Shown: positions 1 through 6,770, counted from the stretch's first letter. The stretch: 7,524 nucleotides of DNA from Gemmatimonadota bacterium (GCA_019348265.1 JAHWJV010000171.1:1-7524), one strand, 5' to 3'. Program-made: numbers and translations. The notes: generated by a model not told the origin, from the sequence alone.

Positions 1-807
1 CCCCAGCACCAGCACGTACGTCATCTCCGCGGGGCTGACCGTCGGCGCCACCAGATACGTCCGCTGCCAGCTCGTCTCCGCGCCTTCCACTCCCTCGATC
101 GTCCCGATCGGGATCCCGCGCGGGAAGATGCCGCCGATCCCCGAGGTCACGATCACCGTGCCTGCGGTGAGCTGGATGTGCCGCGGCGTTCCCGTCAGCG
201 CGAGCATCGGCTGGTTGCCCGGGCCGATTCGCGGCTCCGCGATCCCGTAGACCGTGCCGTCCATCGTCATGGCGCTGGCGCGGAATTCCGGGCTCATCCA
301 ATCGATCCCGAAGCTGATGTTCTGGTCCACGCTCCGCACTCGGCCGACCAGCCCGCTCGGGGCGATGATCGGCGCGCCGGCGGTAACTCCCTGCGCCGCT
401 CCGGATGTCAGCTGGAAATAGCCCTCCGCTCCGCGGCCGGTGATCCGAATCACCTCGGCCGGAACGAAGCCGAACGGCAGCTTCTGTCTTAGCCCGAGGA
501 TCGAGCGCAGCTCACGGTTCTCCGTGGAGAGCGTCGACTGCCCGATCAGGAAGGAGGCGAGGCTGTCCCGCTCGGCGCGCAGGCGGTCGGGATCGTCGAA
601 CCGCGCGCTGCGCTCCACCGCCCCCTGCTGCAGCGCGAGCACCGGACGCAGCACCGTCGAGCGGATGCTGAGCGCGATTGCCTCGCGATACGAGCCCGGG
701 AGGAAGAGCAGTATGAGTGCGAGAACGATGAAGAGGGCTCCGACGCGCAGATCGCGCTTACGGGCCTTCCCTCCGCCCTGGCCGAGGTACGGTCGGAACG
801 CGCTCAG
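1..807 (-). CDS. mreC: Rod shape-determining protein MreC (partial, C-terminus beyond window)
   Basis: MreC is the bitopic periplasmic scaffold of the elongasome; it links the MreB filament to the cell-wall synthesis enzymes. 269 codons are visible and the frame runs off the window edge. The order fits the family: a basic N-terminus (KARKRD, residues 14-19), one transmembrane helix (about 22-38, VGALFIVLALILLFLP), a Glu/Arg/Leu-rich coiled-coil region (about 74-106), then the beta-rich core with PSGLVGRV (150-157) and TSGIGGIFPRGIPIG (221-235), both typical MreC signatures. It lies directly after mreB and overlaps it by 4 bp. The start is odd. No ATG, GTG or TTG occurs in frame between an upstream TGA inside mreB and the transmembrane helix; the first is GTG at codon 52, which would remove the anchor. 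I therefore place the start at CTG (805-807), which shares CTGA with the mreB stop and has GGAG 10 nt upstream. Family is secure; the start is inferred. Confidence 0.92.
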   Translation of the reverse strand, partial: MSAFRPYLGQGGGKARKRDLRVGALFIVLALILLFLPGSYREAIALSIRSTVLRPVLALQQGAVERSARFDDPDRLRAERDSLASFLIGQSTLSTENRELRSILGLRQKLPFGFVPAEVIRITGRGAEGYFQLTSGAAQGVTAGAPIIAPSGLVGRVRSVDQNISFGIDWMSPEFRASAMTMDGTVYGIAEPRIGPGNQPMLALTGTPRHIQLTAGTVIVTSGIGGIFPRGIPIGTIEGVEGAETSWQRTYLVAPTVSPAEMTYVLVLG

Positions 808-1841
808 GTGGTCAACACTCCACGATACTTGTTCACGTCGTCGAGAATGCGTCCGGCGCCGCGCACCACGCAGGTGAGCGGGTCTTCATCGACGTGGATC
901 GGCAGATTGGTCTCGCGGGCGATCAATTGATCGAGCCCGCGGATCAGTGCGCCGCCGCCCGTCATCACGATCCCGCGGTCGACGATGTCGGAGGCGAGCT
1001 CCGGCGGGGTGATCTCCAGCGCCCGCCGCACCGCTTCCACGATCGCCTGGATCGGCTCCTGAATGCACTCGCGGATCTCCTGCGAGTGCACGCGCACCGT
1101 CTTCGGGATGCCGGAGACCAGGTCGCGACCCTTCACCTCCATCTCCCGCTCGTCCCCCGTGCTGAACGCCGACCCGATCTGGATCTTCACCGCTTCCGCG
1201 GTGGGCTCTCCGATCATCAGGTTGTAGTTCTTGCGCAGGAAGGTCACGATCGAAGTGTCGATCTCGTCGCCGCCCACCCGGATCGAGGTGTCGGAAACGA
1301 TCCCGGAGAGTGCGATGACCGCGATCTCCGTCGTGCCGCCACCAATGTCGATCACCATGTTGCCGGTGGGGGTCTCGACCGGGAGCCCGACGCCGATCGC
1401 GGCCGCCATCGGCTCCGCGACCATGTAGACCTCCTTCGCCCCCGCCGCATGCGCGCTCGAGCGCACCGCCCGCCGCTCCAGCTCCGTGATCCCCGACGGC
1501 ACGCCCACCACCATCGTCGGCTTGAGCTTCAGGAAACGCTTCGAGGTGACCGTTTCGAGGAAGTAGCGGAGCATGATCTCCGTTACGTCCACGTCCGCGA
1601 TCACCCCGTCCTTCAGCGGCCGCACCGCCGCGACTCCTTCCGGCGTTCGACCGAGCATCCGCTTGGCTTCGAGGCCGATCCCCTTGATCTTACCGGTCGC
1701 CTTCTCCACCGCCACCACCGAGGGCTCGTTCAGGACGATGCCTTCGCCTTTGACGTAGACGAGAGTGTTGGCAGTGCCGAGGTCGACCGCGATATCGTTG
1801 ACCGGAATGAACGATCCGGATTTGAACCAGCGAAGGGCCAT
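804..1841 (-). CDS. mreB: Rod shape-determining protein MreB (actin-like)
   Basis: MreB is the bacterial actin homologue that polymerises on the inner face of the membrane and guides lateral wall synthesis. At 345 aa it has the usual full length. Visible landmarks are the phosphate-1 motif DLGTANT (20-26), the conserved LNEPSVVA (37-44), VVGVPSGITELERRA (111-125), the phosphate-2 motif DIGGGTTE (165-172), GGDEID (190-195) and the adenosine motif VMTGGGALIRGL (292-303). The short N-terminus MALRWFKSG has aromatic and basic residues and may help membrane attachment (inference). The ATG at 1839-1841 is chosen because the homologous core begins within about 15 residues of it. Its Shine-Dalgarno is weak (GGGA, 5 nt upstream). 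A promoter lies about 85-110 bp upstream, and mreC follows with a 4-bp overlap, so the two form an operon. Confidence 0.98.
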   Translation of the reverse strand: MALRWFKSGSFIPVNDIAVDLGTANTLVYVKGEGIVLNEPSVVAVEKATGKIKGIGLEAKRMLGRTPEGVAAVRPLKDGVIADVDVTEIMLRYFLETVTSKRFLKLKPTMVVGVPSGITELERRAVRSSAHAAGAKEVYMVAEPMAAAIGVGLPVETPTGNMVIDIGGGTTEIAVIALSGIVSDTSIRVGGDEIDTSIVTFLRKNYNLMIGEPTAEAVKIQIGSAFSTGDEREMEVKGRDLVSGIPKTVRVHSQEIRECIQEPIQAIVEAVRRALEITPPELASDIVDRGIVMTGGGALIRGLDQLIARETNLPIHVDEDPLTCVVRGAGRILDDVNKYRGVLTT

Positions 1842-1904
1842 AACTTTCCCAGTTAGCTCACGGAGAGCGGAGCGCTGCGTTGCACCGATGCGCCCGGTGA
1901 AGGG

Positions 1905-1919
1905 GGAACCGACGGAACC
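1905..1919. repeat. Short direct repeat GGAACC-gac-GGAACC at the mreB start region
   Basis: Two copies of GGAACC are separated by 3 bp, a 9-bp period. They sit immediately downstream of the mreB -10 box, about where transcription would begin and continue into the first bases of the leader. A repeat here could be an operator half-site pair, but six-base copies can arise by chance and no regulator is encoded nearby. Confidence 0.3.
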
Positions 1920-1923
1920 TCAA

Positions 1924-1952
1924 AAGCTAGGGACACTTCCGTAATCACGCAA
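1924..1952 (-). promoter_or_regulatory. Candidate mreB promoter
   Basis: Read on the minus strand there is a -35-like TTGCGT (1947-1952), a 17-bp spacer, and a -10-like TAGCTT (1924-1929) that continues as TAGCTTTTG. The spacing is ideal for a housekeeping sigma factor. The extended TAGCTTTTG also resembles the TAnnTTTG element known from Bacteroidota. The start point would fall near 1916-1918, giving a leader of about 75 nt. It is called by eye from motif and spacing, with no start-site data. Confidence 0.6.
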
Positions 1953-2163
1953 GCGGAGATTCGCCCGCTCCGGGCGCCGTCCCCTGCACGCAATATGCCG
2001 ATTTATTCCCATTCGGAGCGGTCCTGACACTGCACCGCGACGGAAGTGGCGGCCCTGTTGAGAAAACTACCCGTTTTCCATGCGGTCGGCCGCCCCTACC
2101 GCGCGCCTCTTCGGCGTCGTACCTTCGGGAAGCTTTTTCCCCGCACCAGGCAGCAAGCGCCGC

Positions 2164-3318
2164 ATGACACCGTTCGACGCCCGCGCTCCGTCCACTGGAT
2201 CGCCCGACCCCGCGCTGTCGGGGCGCACGGCCGGGCTGCTTCCGTCGCATGAAATCGAGGCGTCGATCGCGCGCGGGGTGCTCAGCGCGGAGCCCCCCAT
2301 CGGGGCCGACCAGGTTCAGCCCGCCAGTGTGGACCTGCGCCTCGGCTCGGTCGCGTACCGCGTGCAGGCGAGCTTCCTGCCCGGCGAGCGAGCCACCGTC
2401 GCCGACCGGCTGCAGGACCTGCAGATGCACGAGCCGCTGGATCTGGCGCGTCCGACTCTGCTGGAGCGTGGCGGCGTCTACATCATCCCGCTGCTCGAGA
2501 GGGTCGCGCTGCCGCCCACCCTCAGCGCCCGGGCAAATCCCAAGAGCTCCACCGGCAGGCTGGACATCTTCACCCGCCTGATAACCGACCACGGCACCGA
2601 GTTCGACGAGGTGCGCACCGGCTACCAGGGACGCCTGTACGTCGAGGTCGTTCCGCGCACGTTCAGTATTGTCGTCCGTGAGGGCACGAAGCTGAACCAG
2701 CTGCGTCTGCGTGCCGGCGTTCCCAGCTGGTCGGATACCGACCTCGACGAGCTGCACCGCACGCAGCCACTCGTCTATCGCGATGGTGCCCCCGCCTCGC
2801 CGCTGATCTCCAACGGCCTCTGGGTGACGATCGATCTGGAGCCGACCGGCGACACCGACATCGTGGGATACCGCGCGCGGCCGCCGGGCCTCATCGATCT
2901 CTCCAGGGTTGCCCACTACGACCCCGCCGACTTCTGGGAGCCGGTGCACCGCTCCCGTCGCGGAAGCATCATCCTGAACCCCGACGACTTCTACATCCTC
3001 GTCTCCAAGGAGCACATCCGCGTACCGCCCGAGTACGCCGCGGAGATGGTCGCCTACGAGCCGCCCATCGGCGAGTTCCGCGTCCACTACGCCGGGTTCT
3101 TCGACCCCGGCTTCGGCTACGGCGAGAACCTGCGCGGCACCCGCGGCGTCCTCGAGGTCCGCTCGCACGAGGTCCCGTTCCTCCTGGAAGACGGTCAGAC
3201 CGTCGCCCGCCTCATCTACGAGCGACTCCTCTCCGTCCCCTCGCGCCTCTACGGCGCGGACATCGGCTCCTCCTATCAGCACCAGGGCCTGACTCTGGGA
3301 AAGCACTTCAAGAGATAG
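2164..3318 (+). CDS. dcd: 2'-deoxycytidine 5'-triphosphate deaminase, long two-domain form
   Basis: It deaminates dCTP to dUTP in the cytosol, feeding dTMP synthesis through dUTPase. The 384-aa product is about twice the length of the trimeric E. coli-type Dcd and shows two dUTPase-like beta folds in tandem. The first (about 22-186) has LLPSHEIEASI (25-35), QPASVDLRLG (52-61), NPKSSTGRLD (125-134) and HGTEFDEVRTGYQGRLYVEV (143-162). The second (about 215-365) has HYAGFFDPGFGYG (308-320), then GVLEVRSHEVPF and EDGQTVARLIYERL. The FDPGFG...LEV stretch matches the family segment holding the catalytic Glu, here probably E331 (inference). I prefer ATG 2164 because family homology begins near residue 23. 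An in-frame ATG at 2080 would add 28 low-complexity residues, and neither start has a strong Shine-Dalgarno. The gene is monocistronic, divergent from mreB and convergent with ald. Confidence 0.88.
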   Translation: MTPFDARAPSTGSPDPALSGRTAGLLPSHEIEASIARGVLSAEPPIGADQVQPASVDLRLGSVAYRVQASFLPGERATVADRLQDLQMHEPLDLARPTLLERGGVYIIPLLERVALPPTLSARANPKSSTGRLDIFTRLITDHGTEFDEVRTGYQGRLYVEVVPRTFSIVVREGTKLNQLRLRAGVPSWSDTDLDELHRTQPLVYRDGAPASPLISNGLWVTIDLEPTGDTDIVGYRARPPGLIDLSRVAHYDPADFWEPVHRSRRGSIILNPDDFYILVSKEHIRVPPEYAAEMVAYEPPIGEFRVHYAGFFDPGFGYGENLRGTRGVLEVRSHEVPFLLEDGQTVARLIYERLLSVPSRLYGADIGSSYQHQGLTLGKHFKR

Positions 3319-3404
3319 TCGTCAGTCTTCGGTCTTCAGAAAGGAACGGGCCGACATCCAGATGGATGCCGGCCCCTGTTTCGGTCGACCGAAGACTGAC
3401 GACT
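3317..3404. repeat. Perfect 18-bp inverted repeat enclosing a second hairpin, between dcd and ald
   Basis: The left arm agtcgtcagtcttcggtc (3317-3334) is exactly complementary to the right arm gaccgaagactgacgact (3387-3404). The arms enclose 52 nt that hold a second stem-loop. The left arm begins inside the TAG stop codon of dcd. A 14-bp palindrome, ttcggtcgaccgaa (3380-3393), overlaps the right arm, so alternative pairings exist. The arms are built of related 7-bp units (see the heptamer entry). The element is far longer than an ordinary terminator and may be a dispersed intergenic repeat. Confidence 0.85.
3339..3382. terminator. Bidirectional terminator-like hairpin for dcd and ald
   Basis: gggccgacatcc (3348-3359) and ggatgccggccc (3364-3375) pair over 11 of 12 positions around the tetraloop agat. 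The stem is flanked by gaaa (3339-3342) and tttc (3379-3382), so each strand has a modest T-rich tail: CTGTTTC after the stem on the plus strand and GTTCCTTTC on the minus strand. The position between two converging genes suits a shared terminator. The U-tracts are short, so efficiency is uncertain. Confidence 0.6.
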
Positions 3405-3414
3405 GATGACGGAC
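3387..3414. repeat. Four tandem heptamers of form GACNGAN
   Basis: Four consecutive 7-bp units are visible: gaccgaa, gactgac, gactgat, gacggac. They share GAC at positions 1-3 and G,A at positions 5-6. The left arm of the neighbouring inverted repeat, read on the other strand, contains the first two units unchanged (gaccgaa, gactgac) followed by gac. The tract ends 3 bp before the ald stop codon. Confidence 0.65.
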
Positions 3415-3416
3415 GG

Positions 3417-4532
3417 CTACATCAGCACGTCGTCCACCCGCGCCAGCTCCAGCCCGAAGGCTTCAGCGACGCCCGGGTAGACCACGTGGCCATCGACGAT
3501 GTTGAGGCCGAGCGCGAGCGCGGGGTCGCGTCGGGAGGCCTCGCGCCAGCCATCGCGCGCGAGGCGAGCCGCGTAGGGAAAGGTGGCGTTGGTGAGGGCG
3601 AGTGTGGAAGTTCGCGGAACGCCACCAGGCATGTTCGCCACGCCGTAGTGGATCACGCCCTCGATCTCGTAGATGGGGTCCTCGTGCGTGGTGGGATGTA
3701 TCGTTTCCACGCAGCCTCCCTGGTCCACCGCGACGTCGACGATCACGGAGCCGGCCTTCATCAGCTTCAGGTCTTCGCGACGCACCAGCATCGGCGCCTT
3801 CGCTCCCGGAAGCAGCACCGCACCGATCAACAGGTCCGCGACACTCAGCTGCTCTAGGATGTTGTAGCGATTGGAATAGACGAGATCGACGTTCGCCGGC
3901 ATCACGTCCGACAGGTAGCGCAGCCGCTCGAGCGATACGTCCATGATGCGGACGTGCGCGCCCATCCCGGCGGCGATCTTGGCCGCGTTGGTTCCCACCA
4001 CCCCACCTCCCAGAATCACCACATCCGCCGGGGGGACACCGGGCACACCCCCGAGAAGCAGACCGCGACCGCCGTGGTACTTCTCCAGGTACTTCGCGCC
4101 GGCCTGCACCGCCATCCGGCCGGCCACTTCACTCATGGGCGTGAGGAGCGGCAGCTCCCCAGAGGGGAGCTGCACCGTCTCATACGCCACCGCCACCGCA
4201 CGCGAGTCGATCAGAGCCCTGGTGAGCTGCTCATCGGCGGCGAAGTGGAAGTAGGTGAAGAGAAGCTGCCCCTCGCGGATGCGGGGATACTCCACCGCGA
4301 TCGGCTCCTTCACCTTCATGATCATCTCGGCGCGGCCCCAAACCTCCTCGGTCGTATCCAGCACGGTGGCGCCCGCCGCCTCGTACTGCGCGTCGGTGAA
4401 GCCGCTCCCCAGCCCGGCCGCCCGCTCGATGAAGAGCTGATGGCCGTGCTGGACGAGCGCTTCCGCACCCGCGGGCACGAGAGCCACGCGATTCTCGTTC
4501 GTCTTTATCTCCCGCGGTACACCGATCAGCAT
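3417..4532 (-). CDS. ald: Alanine dehydrogenase
   Basis: This cytosolic NAD-dependent enzyme interconverts L-alanine and pyruvate plus ammonia, linking nitrogen and carbon metabolism. The 371-aa length is standard. The start MLIGVPREIKTNENRVALVP is diagnostic. The key residues known from the family fall at their usual numbers: R15 and K75 (substrate binding), H96 and D270 (catalysis). The NAD-binding Rossmann segment is VVILGGGVVG (171-180), with D198 as the likely adenine-ribose ligand. LTNATFPYA and the C-terminal GLNIVDGHVVYPGVAEAFG are also typical. The start lies 8 bp after the pnp stop and has an AGAGGT Shine-Dalgarno 4 nt before the ATG, so it is probably co-transcribed and translationally coupled with pnp. 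Nothing suggests damage or transfer. Confidence 0.98.
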   Translation of the reverse strand: MLIGVPREIKTNENRVALVPAGAEALVQHGHQLFIERAAGLGSGFTDAQYEAAGATVLDTTEEVWGRAEMIMKVKEPIAVEYPRIREGQLLFTYFHFAADEQLTRALIDSRAVAVAYETVQLPSGELPLLTPMSEVAGRMAVQAGAKYLEKYHGGRGLLLGGVPGVPPADVVILGGGVVGTNAAKIAAGMGAHVRIMDVSLERLRYLSDVMPANVDLVYSNRYNILEQLSVADLLIGAVLLPGAKAPMLVRREDLKLMKAGSVIVDVAVDQGGCVETIHPTTHEDPIYEIEGVIHYGVANMPGGVPRTSTLALTNATFPYAARLARDGWREASRRDPALALGLNIVDGHVVYPGVAEAFGLELARVDDVLM

Positions 4533-4543
4533 GCTGACCTCTA
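4530..4543 (-). promoter_or_regulatory. pnp-ald junction: ald ribosome-binding site embedded in the pnp stop codon
   Basis: On the minus strand the junction reads TAGAGGTCAGCATG. The pnp stop TAG (4541-4543) shares two bases with the AGAGGT Shine-Dalgarno (4537-4542), and the ald ATG follows after CAGC. Ribosomes ending pnp would sit on the ald initiation site, which argues for coupling. No ald promoter is visible within the end of pnp. Confidence 0.75.
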
Positions 4544-6643
4544 GCCCTCGCCCCCGGCGGCCATTTCCGCGAGCGCCGCCTTGCGCGACAGCCGCAGCCG
4601 ACCCTTCTCGTCGACCGAAAGAAGCTTGACGTGCGTCACGTCGCCCTTCTTCACCACGTCCTCGGTCTTGTCCGTGCGACCGTCCTGCAGCTCGGAGATG
4701 TGAACGAGCCCTTCGGTCCCTGGCATGATCTCGATGAAGGCTCCGAAGCTCGTGGTGCTCTTCACCACGCCCTCGTAGATGCGGCCGACCTCAGCCTCTT
4801 CCGTCATCGACTGGATCATCTTCCGCGCCCGCTCGCCGCCCTCGCCCCCCGGCGACGAGATGGTGACCGTGCCGTCGTCCTCGACGCTGATCGTCGCCCC
4901 GGTGGCTTCCTGCATCCCGCGGATCGTCTTCCCCTTCGGGCCGATGATCTCGCCGATCTTCGCCGGGTTGATCTTCATGGTTATGATCCGCGGCGCGTAG
5001 ATCGAAAGCTCCGTGCGAGCCTCCGAGATCGCCTGGTCCATCACGTCGAGGATGTGGAGCCGTGCCTTGTTCGCGCGCTGCAGCGCCTCGCGCATGATGT
5101 CGACCGTGAGTCCCTCGATCTTGATGTCCATCTGGATGGAGGTCACGCCCTCGCGCGTCCCGGCCACCTTGAAGTCCATGTCGCCGAGCGCGTCTTCGAC
5201 CCCGAGGATGTCGGTCAGCACCGCGACCCGATCGCCTTCCTTGATGAGCCCCATCGCGACGCCCGCGACCGAAGCCCGGATCGGCACGCCCGCGTCCATC
5301 ATCGCCAGCGAGCCGGAGCAAACGCTAGCCATGGACGACGAGCCGTTCGACTCCAGGATGTCGGAGACGATGCGGATGGTGTACGGGAACTCCTCGTAGG
5401 CGGGGAGCACCGCGGCCAGCGCGCGCTCCGCGAGCGCGCCGTGACCGATCTCGCGCCGGCTCGTCCCCATGATCCGCTTCACCTCACCCGTCGAGAACGG
5501 CGGGAAGTTGTAGTGGAGCATGAAGCTCTTGCTCTGCTGCATCGCGAAGTCGACCGTCTCGGACTTCTGCTCGTCGTTCGGCGTACCGAGCGTTAGCACC
5601 CCGAGAGACTGCGTCTGCCCGCGGGTGAACAGCGCGGAGCCGTGCGCGCGCGGAAGCATGCCGAGCTCGATCGTGATCGGCCGGACCTCGTCCGTGCCGC
5701 GACCGTCGGACCGCTTGCCGGTGGAAAGGATCATCTCGCGCATCTCGCGCTTCTCGATGTCCTTGAAGAGCCCGCCGAGGTCACCCTGCCCCTCGTCGAG
5801 CAGCTCCTTCACCTCTTCCGCGGCCTCCGACTTGATCGACGCCATGGCGAGACTGCGCTCACCCTTGTCGCCGATCTGCAGCGCCTTGCGGATCCGCTCG
5901 GTCGCGAACGCCTCGACGCGCTCGCGGAAGCTCGGCTGGCTCTCCTTCGCCGACCACGCCATCGTCTCCTGCACGCCCACCTCCGCCAGCACCTCGCGCT
6001 GGATCCGTATCAGCTCGCGGATCCCGTCATGCGCCACGAGCAGCGCGTCGGCGATGTCCTCCTCCGGCACCTCGAGCGAGCCGCCTTCCACCATCAGGAT
6101 CGCCTTGTCCGAGCCGGCGACCACGATGTCGACGTCCGAGTAGTCGAGCTGCTGGAAGGTCGGGTTCAGAACCCACTGCCCCTGAATGCGCCCGATCCGC
6201 ACCGCCGCGACGGGCTCGCTGAACGGGATGCGACTCATGTTGAGCGCCAACGACGCCCCCGTCAGCGCTACGACATCCGCGTCGTTCTCCTGGTCCGCCG
6301 AGATCACGTAGATGAAAACCTGCGTCTCGTGCGCGAAACCGTCGGGGAACATCGGGCGCAGCGGCCGGTCGATCAGCCGCGCGGAGAGGATCTCCTTCTC
6401 CGATGGACGCCCCTCCCGCTTGATGTATCCACCCGGGATCTTACCGGCAGCGTACGTCCGCTCCCGGTACTCGATCGTCAGCGGGAAGAAGGGGAGGTGC
6501 GTCGGCGTGTCCTGCGCGACCGCCGTGCACAACACGATCGTCTCGCCGAACTGCACCGTGCACGAGCCGTCCGCCTGCCGCGCCATCTTGCCGGACTCTA
6601 TGATGAGAGGCCGACCCGCGAATTGTCTTTCGATCTTTGCCAT
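4541..6643 (-). CDS. pnp: Polyribonucleotide nucleotidyltransferase (PNPase)
   Basis: PNPase is a trimeric 3'-to-5' phosphorolytic exoribonuclease, central to mRNA decay and RNA quality control, and often part of a degradosome. At 700 aa it is full length. Domains in order are: RNase PH 1 (about 12-143, with KREGRPSEKEILSARLIDRP at 75-94), the helical linker (about 146-310), RNase PH 2 (about 320-530), a KH domain (about 552-612, GxxG loop GPKG at 568-571) and an S1 domain (about 617-687, GAFIEIMPGTEGLVHISEL). Catalytic-site residues expected from E. coli PNPase are present: SRR (395-397), NGSSS (433-437), and D484, D490, K492 in GVEDALGDMDFKVAG. ATG 6643 gives the expected MAKIERQFAGRPL start; its Shine-Dalgarno is weak (GCGGAA). 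It follows rpsO, a widespread arrangement, and precedes ald. Confidence 0.99.
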   Translation of the reverse strand: MAKIERQFAGRPLIIESGKMARQADGSCTVQFGETIVLCTAVAQDTPTHLPFFPLTIEYRERTYAAGKIPGGYIKREGRPSEKEILSARLIDRPLRPMFPDGFAHETQVFIYVISADQENDADVVALTGASLALNMSRIPFSEPVAAVRIGRIQGQWVLNPTFQQLDYSDVDIVVAGSDKAILMVEGGSLEVPEEDIADALLVAHDGIRELIRIQREVLAEVGVQETMAWSAKESQPSFRERVEAFATERIRKALQIGDKGERSLAMASIKSEAAEEVKELLDEGQGDLGGLFKDIEKREMREMILSTGKRSDGRGTDEVRPITIELGMLPRAHGSALFTRGQTQSLGVLTLGTPNDEQKSETVDFAMQQSKSFMLHYNFPPFSTGEVKRIMGTSRREIGHGALAERALAAVLPAYEEFPYTIRIVSDILESNGSSSMASVCSGSLAMMDAGVPIRASVAGVAMGLIKEGDRVAVLTDILGVEDALGDMDFKVAGTREGVTSIQMDIKIEGLTVDIMREALQRANKARLHILDVMDQAISEARTELSIYAPRIITMKINPAKIGEIIGPKGKTIRGMQEATGATISVEDDGTVTISSPGGEGGERARKMIQSMTEEAEVGRIYEGVVKSTTSFGAFIEIMPGTEGLVHISELQDGRTDKTEDVVKKGDVTHVKLLSVDEKGRLRLSRKAALAEMAAGGEG

Positions 6644-6730
6644 TTCGATTCCGCTTTGCTTCCGCCTTCAGGAGGTGGGGGACTCAAGGATCGGCCGGGC
6701 ACCGTCCCCCGCGCGCCCGGCCAGAATCAG
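6644..6730 (-). promoter_or_regulatory. pnp leader with a possible H-type pseudoknot
   Basis: On the minus-strand RNA, GGCCGGGC (from 6715-6722) pairs with GCCCGGCC (6693-6700). The hairpin loop holds GGGGGAC (6704-6710), which is exactly complementary to the downstream GTCCCCC (6677-6683). The order a-b-a'-b', with gaps of 4, 3 and 9 nt, fits an H-type pseudoknot or two competing hairpins. It is followed at once by ACCTCCT (6670-6676), a copy of the 16S anti-Shine-Dalgarno core, about 27 nt before the pnp ATG. I see no convincing promoter in this interval. PNPase is known to control its own leader in E. coli; any regulatory role here is inference. Confidence 0.5.
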
Positions 6731-6770
6731 AAAAAGCTTCGCCGCACGGCGCGTGCCGTGCGGCGAAGCC
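6731..6770 (-). terminator. Strong intrinsic terminator after rpsO
   Basis: A perfect 15-bp stem, gcttcgccgcacggc (6736-6750) with its exact complement (6755-6769), closes on the 4-nt loop gcgt. Read on the minus strand it runs directly into TTTTT (6731-6735), the classical Rho-independent form. It begins about 14 bp after the rpsO stop and lies before pnp, so pnp transcription needs either read-through or its own promoter. An A-tract on the other side (6771-6775) gives limited ability to act on the plus strand too. Confidence 0.88.

Larger units (their letters stand above)
1842..2163. other. Divergent intergenic region between mreB and dcd
   Basis: This 322-bp stretch separates the divergent starts of mreB and dcd. 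Its left part holds the candidate mreB promoter, the GGAACC direct repeat and the mreB leader, which contains a 5-bp hairpin CACCG/CGGTG. A GC-rich mini-hairpin (gcccg-ctc-cgggc, 1963-1975) lies just upstream of the mreB -35. The right half (about 1980-2163) must carry the dcd promoter, but I see no -35/-10 pair good enough to call; it is more A+T-rich near 1990-2010 and 2055-2080. No convincing small gene or RNA gene is visible. Confidence 0.6.

Noticed and set aside
178..877. Plus-strand frames at 178-492 and 440-877
   Set aside because: They lie opposite mreC, whose minus-strand translation matches the family throughout.
894..1856. Long plus-strand open frame (320 codons) opposite mreB
   Set aside because: It is rich in Arg, His and Asp with no recognisable domain, lies wholly antisense to an unmistakable MreB, and is what high G/C third positions produce by chance.
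1990..2014. Imperfect palindrome ccgatt...attcgg upstream of dcd
   Set aside because: Only about four bases on each side pair well, which is expected by chance.
2056..2085. TTGAGA as a -35 box for dcd
   Set aside because: At 16-18 bp spacing there is only GC-rich sequence with no -10-like hexamer.
2127..2141. Small hairpin gggaa/ttccc with T-run before dcd
   Set aside because: The stem is only 5 bp and it lies upstream of the gene start, so it is too weak to call a terminator or attenuator.
1945..3306. Minus-strand open frame (453 codons) opposite dcd
   Set aside because: Although longer than dcd, it has no family motifs and reads as an antisense shadow, while the plus strand carries clear dCTP deaminase signatures.
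6670..6676. Plus-strand AGGAGGT as a ribosome-binding site for a small gene
   Set aside because: No suitably spaced ATG follows, and any downstream plus-strand frame runs into the rpsO terminator and antisense rpsO.
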